Below are positions 14,894 through 22,418 of a DNA stretch of 64,000 nucleotides, piece by piece. The notes beneath the pieces are model-generated. The model saw only the letters and a list, made by a program, of their open reading frames with translations. It searched no databases and was not told where the DNA came from. This DNA comes from Jidongwangia harbinensis (GTDB lineage: Bacteria; Actinomycetota; Actinomycetes; Mycobacteriales; Micromonosporaceae). The position numbers were made by a program, and so were the translations under genes. The stretch covers positions 62,001 to 126,000 of the forward strand of contig NZ_JAIWNC010000005.1 of NCBI RefSeq assembly GCF_020216025.1, read 5' to 3'. Numbering within the stretch: the stretch's first letter is position 1; each line of letters starts with the position of its first letter.

Positions 14894-16060
14894 ATGCGGA
14901 GGCACCTGATCCGGGACGGCGCGCTGGCCGTGGCCGCCGCGCCGTTCACCGCGCTGCTGCTGTGGCTCTCCGCGCGGGACGGCGCGCCCACCGGCCCCGT
15001 CGTGCTGGCGCTGATGGTGGCCCAGACGCTGCTGATCTGCCTGCGCCGGGTAAGCCCGATGACCTGCCTGACGTTGATGCTGGTGCTGCAGGTTGCGATC
15101 TCCGCTGCCGCCCCGTACGGGACCGGGCTGCGCGGCATCGGGCTCGTCGTCGCGGTCTACACCTGCGGCACCCTGTTGAGCGCGCGCACCGCCCTCACCC
15201 TCGCCGTGATCACCGCGGGCGTGGAGGTCGGCGCGCACGCCGGGCTGAACCTGGCCCCGCTGCGCGAGCCGGCGACGGAGCTGACCGAGCTCACCGTGCA
15301 CCTCGCGCTGTCGCTGCTGGTCTACGTCGGCGCCGCCCTGCTCGGCGCGCACGTGACCATGCGGCGCCGCTACACCGAGGCGGTCGCCGCGGGTGCTGCC
15401 GCGGACGCGGAGGCGCACCGGGCCCGCACCGCGGCGGTGCTGACCGCCGAACGCGCCCGCACCGCCCGCGAGCTGCATGACGTCGCCGCGCACCACCTCA
15501 CCTCGCTGATCGTGCGGGCCACCCTCGTCGAACGGCTGCTGGACCGCGACCCCGCGGCGGCCCGTGAGCACGCCCTCGCGGTCCGCGAGGAGGGCCGGAA
15601 CACGCTGCACAACCTGCGGCTGATCGTCGGCGCGCTGCGGGAGGACGACAGCGCGGACCCGCACCTGCCCGACGGCGGCGGCCTTGCGATGATCGACCGG
15701 CTGGTGTCCGGCGGCGAGGCCGTGCTCACCGTCGAGGGCACGCCCGGCGTTCAGGACCCGGCCGTGGAGCTGGCGCTCTACCGGGTGGCGCAGGAGGCGT
15801 TGACCAACGCGCGCGAGCACGCTCCCGGGGCACCGGTGACGATCACGCTCACCCACGGGCAGTCGGAGACCACAATGGAGATCCACAACGGGCCCGCGAC
15901 CGGCGCGCCCCTGCACCGCGACCGCCGGCACCGCGGCTTCGGCCTCGTGGGCATGCGGGAGCGCGCCGCACTGATCGGCGGCGTGCTGGAGGCCGGGCCG
16001 GCCGACGGCGGCGGCTGGTGCGTGCGGCTCACCGTCCCGCACCCGGGCGGCGACGCATGA
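14894..16060 (+). CDS. NarL-type sensor histidine kinase
   Basis: 388 residues. N-terminal half has about five membrane segments within residues 8-155 with short loops, so it probably senses the membrane or a ligand within it. The HisKA_3 dimerisation helix holds TARELHDVAAHHLTSL with phospho-acceptor His195. The HATPase domain has RVAQEALTNAREHAP (N-box, about 297) and GFGLVGMRERAALIGG (G-box, about 354). The stop overlaps the regulator start by four bases (ATGA), so the pair is translationally coupled. The signal is unknown; such kinases often answer cell-envelope stress. Confidence 0.93.
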   Translation: MRRHLIRDGALAVAAAPFTALLLWLSARDGAPTGPVVLALMVAQTLLICLRRVSPMTCLTLMLVLQVAISAAAPYGTGLRGIGLVVAVYTCGTLLSARTALTLAVITAGVEVGAHAGLNLAPLREPATELTELTVHLALSLLVYVGAALLGAHVTMRRRYTEAVAAGAAADAEAHRARTAAVLTAERARTARELHDVAAHHLTSLIVRATLVERLLDRDPAAAREHALAVREEGRNTLHNLRLIVGALREDDSADPHLPDGGGLAMIDRLVSGGEAVLTVEGTPGVQDPAVELALYRVAQEALTNAREHAPGAPVTITLTHGQSETTMEIHNGPATGAPLHRDRRHRGFGLVGMRERAALIGGVLEAGPADGGGWCVRLTVPHPGGDA

Positions 16061-16716
16061 TCACCGTGCTGCTCGCGGACGACCAGGCGATGTTGCGCGC
16101 GGGGTTCCGTTCGCTGATCGAGCTCGCCGACGACATCACCGTGGTCGGCGAGGCCACCGACGGCCCCGACGCCGTCCGGATGGCCCGCCTGCTAAGGCCG
16201 GACGTGGTCTGCATGGACGTGCGCATGCCCGGCGGCGACGGCCTGACCGCGACCCGCGAGATTGTCGGCACGCTCGACCCGGCACCGGCGGTGCTCGTGC
16301 TGACCACGTACGAGCTGGACGAATACGTCTTCGGCGCGCTGGAGGCCGGCGCGAGCGGGTTCCTGCTGAAGGACGCGGACGTCGACACCCTCCTCGACGC
16401 GATCCGCCGGCTCGCCGCCGGTCAGGGCATGGTCGACCAGGCCGTCACCCGGCGCGTGATCGTCGAGTTCGCCCGCCGCCGTCGGGCCGCCACCCCGGCG
16501 GACACCGGATCTGACGTGCTCACCGCGCGTGAGGCGGAGATCGTGCGGCTGCTCGCCGACGGCCTCTCCAACGCGGAGATCGCGGCCGAACTGGTGGTCG
16601 AGGTGAGCACCGTGAAGAGCCACCTGAGCCGCGCGATGGCCAAGATCGGTACCCGCGACCGCGTGCAGACGGTCATCTGGGCCTACCGCTCCGGCCTCAT
16701 CTCGTGGGAGACCTGA
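16057..16716 (+). CDS. LuxR/NarL-family response regulator
   Basis: 219 residues from ATG 16057. Receiver domain MITVLLADDQAMLRAGF with acidic pocket DD, phospho-acceptor Asp54 in CMDVRMPGGDG, conserved Thr in LTTYE and Lys in LLKDA. C-terminal LuxR HTH: LTAREAEIVRLLADGLSNAE ... VSTVKSHLSRAMAKIG. Cognate partner of the overlapping histidine kinase. Targets cannot be read; the adjacent secreted hydrolase is a candidate only by proximity. About 190 bases without a gene follow before the convergent Nudix gene. Confidence 0.95.
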   Translation: MITVLLADDQAMLRAGFRSLIELADDITVVGEATDGPDAVRMARLLRPDVVCMDVRMPGGDGLTATREIVGTLDPAPAVLVLTTYELDEYVFGALEAGASGFLLKDADVDTLLDAIRRLAAGQGMVDQAVTRRVIVEFARRRRAATPADTGSDVLTAREAEIVRLLADGLSNAEIAAELVVEVSTVKSHLSRAMAKIGTRDRVQTVIWAYRSGLISWET

Positions 16717-16910
16717 GGGGGCGGCGAGCTGATCAACGCGCCGATCCTCGATGATCATGAGCATTGAACCGGCGTTGCTCTGCCCCGAGCTGCTCCGGCA
16801 GCCGGCGCCGCGGCCGCCCGACACCAGGAACCACGGTCGTCGCCCGTCAGCGGCCCCGCTTCGCCAACGAAGAGGGGCATCTAGGCACCCGCATCACCCG
16901 TGGTCCTTCA

Positions 16911-17612
16911 TCACGTAGCGGAGCTTCGAAGGATGGGTGGGTTGAGCACGATGGCGGCGCCGGCCCTGTACAACGCCGCGGGTCGGCCTACCGCCGGTAT
17001 CCTCTTCGCTCCCGTTGGTTCTACGAACCCGTCGGTATGCATGACCTTGCGACTGAAGTTGCGGGGATCAAGCGTCACTCCCCAGACCACCTCATATACG
17101 TCTCGCAAGTCTCCGATGGTGAACTCCGCCGCGCAGAACGCCGTGGCAAGGGTTGTATGTTCGAGCCTCGCCCGGGCGTGCTCCACCGCGTCGTCGAGGA
17201 TCCGGTCGTGATCGAAGGCGAGCGTGCCGCGCACCCTCGTCACGGGCAACCAACCGGCGTCCCGGGCATCCGAACCTGCGATCGGTAGCGGTAGGTCCGG
17301 CATGATCGCGAGATGCGCCACGGACACCACCCGTCCGCGTGGATCTCTACCAGGATCGCTATATGCGGCGAATTGCTCAAGATGAAGCATCGAGCCGTCG
17401 AGGCCGGTCTCCTCGCCCAGTTCCCGCACCGCAGCACCGGCAAGGTCCTCGTGCCGGCGCAGGAAACCGCCGGGCAGGGCGGGTTGGCCGAGAAACGGCT
17501 GGTTGCCACGGTGGATCAGCAGGACCTGCAGGGCGTGCTCGCGGACCGTGAGAACGACGAGATCAACGGCCAACCTCAGGGTCTCGTGTTCGCGACCGGT
17601 TCCTGTGGACAT
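16911..17612 (-). CDS. Nudix hydrolase fused to winged helix (NrtR-like)
   Basis: 233 residues. Nudix fold with box GGFLRRHEDLAGAAVREL-GEETGL (about 48-71) containing the metal-binding REL-GEE. The C-terminal part (FTIGDLRDVYEVVWGVTLDP ... NFSRKVMHT) is the winged-helix domain of NrtR-type regulators, which sense ADP-ribose or related nucleotides. It could be an enzyme, a regulator or both. It is the third gene of a compact minus-strand set after the deoxyribosyltransferase-like gene (28-base gap). The start at 17612 is the first ATG in frame. G+C is visibly lower than in the flanking core genes. Confidence 0.88.
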   Translation of the reverse strand: MSTGTGREHETLRLAVDLVVLTVREHALQVLLIHRGNQPFLGQPALPGGFLRRHEDLAGAAVRELGEETGLDGSMLHLEQFAAYSDPGRDPRGRVVSVAHLAIMPDLPLPIAGSDARDAGWLPVTRVRGTLAFDHDRILDDAVEHARARLEHTTLATAFCAAEFTIGDLRDVYEVVWGVTLDPRNFSRKVMHTDGFVEPTGAKRIPAVGRPAALYRAGAAIVLNPPILRSSAT

Positions 17613-17640
17613 TACTGCTCTCCACGGATCACGATTCGGC

Positions 17641-18141
17641 TCAGCCGACTCGATCGTCGGAGATCATCGGCCAGCGTACCTCGAGATGGCCCTTCCGCAG
17701 GACCTGCGGTCCCTCGTGGGCGACCTCGCCCGCCAGCGTTGCGGCGTCGACCACGGCCGACGGATGGACGAGGATAGGCAGATCAACGGGCGGGAAATCC
17801 GAGAAGAACAACGGCACCTGCCCGCGAATGACCTGGCCCATCTCGAAACCGCTGGTACGGCCCAGATACCCGCCGGGTAGTACGGCGTAGACGAACGATG
17901 CGCTCAGGATGCGATGCAGCGCTCGGGCCTGCAGCTCGTGATCGGCGAGACTCGTCGGATCCGACGCGAATCGCACAAAGTCCAGGGAGGGGTCAAGCAC
18001 CTCCGAATCCGGCGGCGACATGACGTCGATTCCCTGAGAGCGGAACGCGCGGCCAGCGGCTACCACCTCGGCATGGTGCTTGCGGAAGCTTCCGATGATC
18101 GCCACTGACAGGCAGCGGCTGGGCTCACCAGTGATTGCCAT
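17641..18141 (-). CDS. Nucleoside 2-deoxyribosyltransferase-like protein
   Basis: 166 residues from ATG 18141 (alternative GTG five codons earlier). Rossmann-like start SVAIIGSFRKHHAEVVAAGR, then SQGIDVMSPPDSEV, and a C-terminal ASFVYAVLPGGYLGRTSGFE-MGQVI block matching the D-x-x-x-G-x-x-x-E-x-G region of DRTase/DRHyd-fold proteins. These act on nucleotide or nucleoside glycosidic bonds, and many are found in nucleotide-signalling and immunity loci. It overlaps the two-TM gene upstream by 17 bases and is followed by the Nudix gene, implying a single operon. The substrate is unknown. Confidence 0.75.
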   Translation of the reverse strand: MAITGEPSRCLSVAIIGSFRKHHAEVVAAGRAFRSQGIDVMSPPDSEVLDPSLDFVRFASDPTSLADHELQARALHRILSASFVYAVLPGGYLGRTSGFEMGQVIRGQVPLFFSDFPPVDLPILVHPSAVVDAATLAGEVAHEGPQVLRKGHLEVRWPMISDDRVG

Positions 18142-18478
18142 CTTTGCCGCCCACACGTGAGAAGTAGTAACCGGTCACACCAGCCACTGGGGTGATCACT
18201 GACGTCATCGCAGCCTGCCAGACGAGCAGTCGCTCGCCCGTGATGTCGAGCAGGATCAGGACGAAGAGCCCGGCAAGCATGAGCGCTGTCACCGCGATGG
18301 ACGAGGCGATGAGCCAGGCTCGAATGCGATCAGGATGCCAGCGACGTACCGGTTCAAGAGACCAGGCCGGCGCGTGCCCCGGCGGGACGAACTCTTCCAG
18401 GTTGCGCCGCTCCGCCGAGGCGTCCCGTCCGGAGTCCTCTCCGGCTGTTGCTTCGCCGTCGGGAGGTTCGCTTGTCAT
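18125..18478 (-). CDS. Two-TM membrane protein, possible effector
   Basis: 117 residues: a charged N-terminal 50 residues (EPPDGEATAGEDSGRDASAE), then two membrane helices (about 54-76 IRAWLIASSIAVTALMLAGL and 83-106 VWQAAMTSVITPVAGVTGYY) and a short tail FSRVGGKDGNHW. No enzyme motif. It is the first gene of the three-gene set. Two-TM proteins of this size beside DRTase-fold and Nudix genes are proposed membrane effectors in nucleotide-based conflict systems, but that role here is inference. Confidence 0.7.
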   Translation of the reverse strand: MTSEPPDGEATAGEDSGRDASAERRNLEEFVPPGHAPAWSLEPVRRWHPDRIRAWLIASSIAVTALMLAGLFVLILLDITGERLLVWQAAMTSVITPVAGVTGYYFSRVGGKDGNHW

Positions 18479-18597
18479 GGCCGCCCCGCCTTCCTTGGCT
18501 TGGTCGGAGCGCCGTCAAGCTGTCGCGCTCCCGAAGGACAACGCGACACTAGCAGATGTTGAGGAAGTCTGTACACAGTACGCCTAGGATACGCATT

Positions 18598-18615
18598 TTG
18601 TCAAGGTGACATAAA
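18598..18615. promoter_or_regulatory. Candidate operator 1
   Basis: TTGTCAAGGTGACATAAA, containing the perfect inverted repeat TGTCA-AGG-TGACA. It lies 120 bases upstream of the two-TM gene start. It matches candidate operator 2 at 14 of 18 positions, so the two are probably bound by the same regulator, possibly the adjacent RHH protein or the Nudix-winged-helix protein. Confidence 0.5.
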
Positions 18616-18757
18616 CTCCAGCGAGCGCCATGGAGGGCATGGTGCGCGGGCCGATCCCTGCCTCCTCAACGATCACGGCCCGAGAGTTCCACTCTGCACT
18701 GTTCAGAGCACCTGACACGCGCCGTCATCCACGGATGCAGCCGAGGCGCCGAACTTA

Positions 18758-18775
18758 TTGTCCTTGTGACACAAA
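18758..18775. promoter_or_regulatory. Candidate operator 2
   Basis: TTGTCCTTGTGACACAAA, with internal palindrome TTGTG-A-CACAA, 45 bases upstream of the RHH start. Its position suggests autoregulation of the RHH gene. Related to candidate operator 1. Confidence 0.5.
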
Positions 18776-18819
18776 GGTGGTGTACTGGATGCGCCCAGCA
18801 TGTTGATAGGAGACGGTTC

Positions 18820-19059
18820 ATGAGCCCATCTGACGCCCAGACGCCCGTCGAGAAGCAGTACGATCGTCTTTCGATCAACGTCTCGCCGATCACCTCACAG
18901 ACCCTTCGAGAGCTCGCCGCCGCGAAGGGAACGACGATCACCGAGGTGATCCGTCAGTCGGTGGCAGTGCTCAAGGTGCTGGAGGAAGAGCAGGCTGAAG
19001 GCGCGCAAGTCCACCTCGTACGTCCAGGCGCCACCCCCATGCGGCTCCGACTCCTGTAG
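18820..19059 (+). CDS. Ribbon-helix-helix DNA-binding protein
   Basis: 79 residues from ATG 18820, with AGGAG seven bases upstream; the longer frame has no site. The core YDRLSINVSPITSQTLRELA followed by AAKGTTITEVIRQSVAVL fits the CopG/Arc beta-strand-helix-helix fold (residues about 15-58), with a C-terminal tail of unknown use. Proteins like this are antitoxins or autorepressors. No toxin gene is adjacent on the same strand; the divergent two-TM set is the nearest candidate target. Low G+C compared with core genes. Confidence 0.8.
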   Translation: MSPSDAQTPVEKQYDRLSINVSPITSQTLRELAAAKGTTITEVIRQSVAVLKVLEEEQAEGAQVHLVRPGATPMRLRLL

Positions 19060-19097
19060 GTGCTCGGGAACATGGCCGTGGCTGCGGAGGACCGCGC

Positions 19098-19182
19098 ATC
19101 CGTCGCGAAGGCCACAGAGTCCGAGTCCTTGCCTGCCACCTACACCGACATCGGCTGGGCGCGAGCTGCGTAAACGCGCTCC
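19098..19182 (+). repeat. Decayed copy of tRNA-Tyr 3' end and flank
   Basis: 85 bases collinear with 11491-11575. Both start ATCCGTCGCGAA, share ACAGAG, CGA-TCC and GCCAC in register, and end with GAGCTGCG(G/T)AAACGCGCTCC. Total length is equal after two small gaps. Same orientation as tRNA-Tyr. It cannot fold into a functional tRNA (T-stem and acceptor changed). It may be the distal att site of a lost integrative element, or a dead tandem tRNA copy, since weak similarity also extends upstream. Confidence 0.65.
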
Positions 19183-19268
19183 AAGAGCGCCGCTGAGGCA
19201 CTCACCGGCACGGGCGTCGGTGTCATAGCGTCAGCGCCTGCCAGCTGGACCCGCGAATCTCGTCCGCG

Positions 19269-20216
19269 TCAGCCGTCCCGTTCGCGGAGAACGTAGATCG
19301 AGGCCGTCACGTCGCCGTGGGCGGTCGAGACGGTTGTTGTCACGCGTCGGTAGCCGGGGCCTTCGAACTCGTCCAGGCGGGACCAGTGTGCCGGCAGGTC
19401 GGCCGACTCGAGGACCTGGACGGGTACGGCCGGTCCGGCGGGGTCGGGGATCAGCGCCGGATAACCGAGATCCGCTCCCCAGCCGGCCTCGACCAGCCTT
19501 CCGTGGACCTCGCCGGTCAGCCAGCGGCCGTGCAGGTCGGCGAGGTGGTGGTGGTTCGGGCGGCCGGGGGCCAGCGTCCCGTAGGTGGCGAGTCGATGGG
19601 GCGCGGTCGTGCGGAGCAGGTAGCCGGACAACGTCAGCTGCCGGCCGTCGGTCTCGGCGGCGACGTCGATCTCCTCGATCCGGGTGCCGGTCCAGGTCGG
19701 TTCCGCGAAACTCGCCCGCAGGTATTCCTCGGTCAGGCCCCAGCCCTGGCCGGCCTGCGGGGACACGGCCAGCACGAAGACGGTCGCGCCGGGGGCGGCC
19801 AGGCCGGGCAGCAGAGACAGGTACCGCTGGGCGTTGTCGCCGCCTTGGCGGTCGAGGCTGTGCAGCAGGCCGGAGTCGAACACCGTGTCGAACGGGGCGG
19901 ACCGCAGGTGCAGCCGGGTGGCGTCCTGGGTCTCGAAGTGGATGGTCAGGCCCTCGGCGGCGGCCTTGGCGCGGGCCGCCTCGATGGCCACGCCGGATTT
20001 GTCGACGGCGGTCACGTCGTGGCCGCGGCGGGCCAGGGCGATGGCCAGGTCGCCGGCGCCGCAGCCGAGGTCGAGGACTGCCGGGCCGGGCACCGCGTCG
20101 TCGAGGAGTTTCTCGAGTGCGGGTTGCGGTGCGCCGATGTCCCAGGGCGGGCCGCCCGAGTCGGCGGTGTCCCGGTAGAGCGCGTCGTAGTCGATGTCCG
20201 TGTCGTGCTCGGTCAC
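19269..20216 (-). CDS. SAM methyltransferase fused to GGCT-like domain
   Basis: 315 residues. Residues 1-205 are a class I methyltransferase: SAM motif VLDLGCGAGD (47-56), acidic VDKSG (71-75), FDTVFDSGLLH (109-119). Residues 207-312 are a gamma-glutamylcyclotransferase/AIG2-like domain: TYGTLAPGRPNHHHL (211-225), glycine-rich EVHGRLVEAGWG, and the catalytic-type Glu285 in LDEFEGPGYRRV. Both halves share one uninterrupted frame. The GTG start overlaps the stop of the upstream hydrolase (GTGA), so the genes are coupled. The joint substrate is unknown. Confidence 0.85.
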   Translation of the reverse strand: MTEHDTDIDYDALYRDTADSGGPPWDIGAPQPALEKLLDDAVPGPAVLDLGCGAGDLAIALARRGHDVTAVDKSGVAIEAARAKAAAEGLTIHFETQDATRLHLRSAPFDTVFDSGLLHSLDRQGGDNAQRYLSLLPGLAAPGATVFVLAVSPQAGQGWGLTEEYLRASFAEPTWTGTRIEEIDVAAETDGRQLTLSGYLLRTTAPHRLATYGTLAPGRPNHHHLADLHGRWLTGEVHGRLVEAGWGADLGYPALIPDPAGPAVPVQVLESADLPAHWSRLDEFEGPGYRRVTTTVSTAHGDVTASIYVLRERDG

Positions 20217-21064
20217 CGTAAGCCCCCGATGAAATCGGTGATGGCCCCGGCGAGCGCCTCGGGGGCCTCCATCGCAGCGTAGTGGCCCACACCGTCGAGC
20301 GTCACGGTGCTGATGTCGGCGGACGCGGCCTGGGACATGGTCCGGGCCGTGAAGGGGCCGCCGCCGGCGCCGACCGCCAGGACCGGGACGGTCAGGCCGG
20401 GTGACTCGGCCAAGGCCCGGATGTCGTCGCCCTCCCGCAGCATCGACCGGTAGAGGCCGGCCGCGCCGCGCCAGCCGTCGGGGCGGGCGTAGGTGCGGGC
20501 GAACTCGGCGATGTCGGCGTCGGTGATCGCGCCGTCGACAGCGGTCAGGGCGGGGAACGCGAACCGGCCGAGGAACTCGCATTCGCGGCCGGCCAGCAGC
20601 ATGTCCGGGATGCCGGGGGCGGCCAGCACGCCGATGTGCCAGGCGCCGCCGTGGGTGACGTCGGCCAGTGCCTCGAGACCGAAACCGGGCAGGCCCATCT
20701 CGATGGCGGTGAGGCTGAGCACGTCCTCCGGATGGGTGGTGGCCAGGCGGAAGACCGTGGCACCGCTGATGTCCTGGCCGGTCAGGTGGACCGGGCCCAC
20801 GCCCAGGTGGGCGATGAGCTGGTGCAGGTCCTCGGCCGCGGTCGTGCTGTCGTACTCGCCGGGGCCGTTGGCGGAGTCGCCGAAGCCGCGCAGGTCGACG
20901 GCGAAGACGCGGTGCTCCGCGGCGAGCAGCGGGATCAGCTTGTGGAAGGTCCACCAGGTCTCCGGGAAGCCGTGGACCAGCAGGATCGGGGACCCGGTGG
21001 GGCCGGCGGACACGTAGTGCAGGTCGGTTCCGTTGACCTCGACGCGGTGGTGGGTGACGGTCAT
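20213..21064 (-). CDS. Epoxide-hydrolase/dehalogenase-type alpha/beta hydrolase
   Basis: 283 residues from ATG 21064, with GAGGAG six bases upstream. Motifs: HGFPETWWTFHKLIP (31-45, oxyanion HGFP), VDLRGFGDS, nucleophile GQDISG with Asp98 (an Asp rather than Ser nucleophile), and catalytic His in GVGHYAAME near the C terminus. The Asp nucleophile fits epoxide hydrolases and haloacetate dehalogenases. It is divergent from a MarR gene across a short region with two clear operators, so it is probably repressed by that MarR. It is coupled to the methyltransferase-GGCT gene. Confidence 0.88.
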   Translation of the reverse strand: MTVTHHRVEVNGTDLHYVSAGPTGSPILLVHGFPETWWTFHKLIPLLAAEHRVFAVDLRGFGDSANGPGEYDSTTAAEDLHQLIAHLGVGPVHLTGQDISGATVFRLATTHPEDVLSLTAIEMGLPGFGLEALADVTHGGAWHIGVLAAPGIPDMLLAGRECEFLGRFAFPALTAVDGAITDADIAEFARTYARPDGWRGAAGLYRSMLREGDDIRALAESPGLTVPVLAVGAGGGPFTARTMSQAASADISTVTLDGVGHYAAMEAPEALAGAITDFIGGLR

Positions 21065-21079
21065 GGAAACTCCTCGATT

Positions 21080-21119
21080 AGACAACCTGGGTGTCTAACG
21101 ATAGACAGCCAGGTTGTCT
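21080..21119. promoter_or_regulatory. Paired MarR operators in divergent promoter
   Basis: Two 17-base sites, AGACAACCTGGGTGTCT (21080-21096) and AGACAGCCAGGTTGTCT (21103-21119). Each is an imperfect palindrome, and each is the reverse complement of the other at 16 of 17 positions. They sit between the hydrolase start (21064) and the marR start (21146), six bases apart, so binding could shut both promoters. Both contain AGACA...TGTCT. Confidence 0.8.
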
Positions 21120-21145
21120 TTGTCCAGGTGTCGTAGCCTTCCGTC

Positions 21146-21625
21146 ATGTCCCGCTCCGGCGCTGATCTCGCTCTGCTGCTGCTCGGCGGCTTCCGCACGC
21201 TCGTGGACGCCGCGATCGCCGAACTGGCCCGGCGCGGCCATCCGGACGTCCGGCCGGTCCACGATTTCGCCATGCGGGCCATCGCCGCGGGCGCGGACAG
21301 CGCCTCCGAACTGGGCCGCCGCCTGTCGATCTCGAAGCAGTCCGCGGCGAAGACCATCGCGATCCTGCAGGAGCGGGGGTACGTGGCGCGCGAGACCGAC
21401 CCGCTCGACGCCCGCCGCAAGCGCCTGCAGGTCACCGCGCTCGGCTTCGACGTCCTGCGGCACGGCGAGGCGATCTTCGACGAGCTGCGCGACCAGTGGG
21501 CCCGGCAGATCGGTGCCGCCGAACTGGAGACCTTCGAGACACAGCTGGCGGCGCTGGTGGGCGCGACGCCGGTGCGCTTCGACACGCCCGGGTGGATCAC
21601 CCGGGATCTCGGCGAACCGGCCTGA
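21146..21625 (+). CDS. MarR-family transcriptional regulator
   Basis: 159 residues. Winged helix: DFAMRAIAAGADSASELGRR, LSISKQSAAKTIAILQERGY (recognition helix) and the wing VARETDPLDARRKRLQVT. Helical dimerisation ends. It probably represses itself and the divergent hydrolase operon via the two operators and is released by a small-molecule substrate of that operon. The ligand is unknown. Confidence 0.93.
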   Translation: MSRSGADLALLLLGGFRTLVDAAIAELARRGHPDVRPVHDFAMRAIAAGADSASELGRRLSISKQSAAKTIAILQERGYVARETDPLDARRKRLQVTALGFDVLRHGEAIFDELRDQWARQIGAAELETFETQLAALVGATPVRFDTPGWITRDLGEPA

Positions 21626-21681
21626 CCGCGCGGTTCCACCAGGGGCAGCGGGGAACCGCCGCCGCTGTTACCGTGCCCGCC

Positions 21682-22404
21682 GTGGATCACCAGCCTGCAC
21701 CGGGCGTCGTCGCGCCGCCGTACCAGATGAGCCCGCCGCCGTACCAGATGAGCCCGCCGCCGTACCCGATGAGCCCGCCGCCGCAGCGGCCGCTGTGGAA
21801 CGGCAAGACCAACGGCTTCGCCATCGCCGCGCTCACCATGTCGATGTTCGGTTGCGCGATCCTGCTCAGCACCGCCTTCGGCATCCTCGCCGTCGTGCAG
21901 ACCAGGCGGAACGGCGACCGCCGGGGCCGCCGCTTCGCCATCGCCGCGCTCGTCATCAACGGCATCTGGGTGCTGGTCATCGCGGGCGCCGTGGTCGCGG
22001 GGGTCGTGACGAACATCGCGCAGGGTCCGGACCGCGACGCCACCGGCGCGATCCGGGGCGAACGCTCCATCGCGGTCGCCGACCTGCGCGTCGGTGACTG
22101 CATCAAGGACATCAAGAACGAGTACGGCACGTACGTCGACGTGGCGCCGTGCTCGGTGGAGCACACCAGCGAGGTCTTCGCCCAGTTCACCCTGCCGGAC
22201 GGGCCCTGGCCGGGCGACGCGAAGGCGCAGCAGGCCGCCCACGACGGCTGCGAGAGTCGCTTCCAGGGATACACCGGCGCCGCGCCCCGCGGGTCGGACC
22301 GGCTGCTCGCCGAGTCACCGGATGCGCTGGACTGGCCGAAGGACCGCGGCGTGCTCTGCATGACGTACCAGCCGGCCGGCACGACCGGGTCGGTGCGCCG
22401 GTGA
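21682..22404 (+). CDS. DUF4190/septum-formation-like membrane protein
   Basis: 240 residues from GTG 21682. N-terminal tandem repeat (PPYQMSP three times, residues about 12-35), then two membrane helices of DUF4190 type (about 46-70 and 87-110), then an exported C-terminal domain with paired cysteines: LRVGDCIKDI, VDVAPCSVEHTSEVFAQF, HDGCESRF and GVLCMTYQP, which is the septum-formation-like domain of actinobacteria. The role is not established; it is a membrane protein with an extracytoplasmic disulfide domain. It is convergent with a methyltransferase gene. Confidence 0.82.
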   Translation: MDHQPAPGVVAPPYQMSPPPYQMSPPPYPMSPPPQRPLWNGKTNGFAIAALTMSMFGCAILLSTAFGILAVVQTRRNGDRRGRRFAIAALVINGIWVLVIAGAVVAGVVTNIAQGPDRDATGAIRGERSIAVADLRVGDCIKDIKNEYGTYVDVAPCSVEHTSEVFAQFTLPDGPWPGDAKAQQAAHDGCESRFQGYTGAAPRGSDRLLAESPDALDWPKDRGVLCMTYQPAGTTGSVRR

Positions 22405-22418
22405 GCTGAGCGTCCCGG

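Larger units (their letters stand above)
18479..18819. other. Divergent control region, three-gene set / RHH gene
   Basis: About 340 bases of lower G+C between the two-TM gene (minus) and the ribbon-helix-helix gene (plus). No gene seen. It holds two related 18-base sites (listed separately) and should contain both promoters. Confidence 0.6.

Noticed and set aside
18759-19059. A toxin-antitoxin pair with the RHH gene
   Set aside because: No second small gene of toxin type is adjacent on the same strand; the divergent set is a possible target but not a classical toxin partner.
11453-19182. A complete prophage or integrative element
   Set aside because: No integrase, terminase, portal or plasmid-transfer gene is seen; the interval may only be a remnant.
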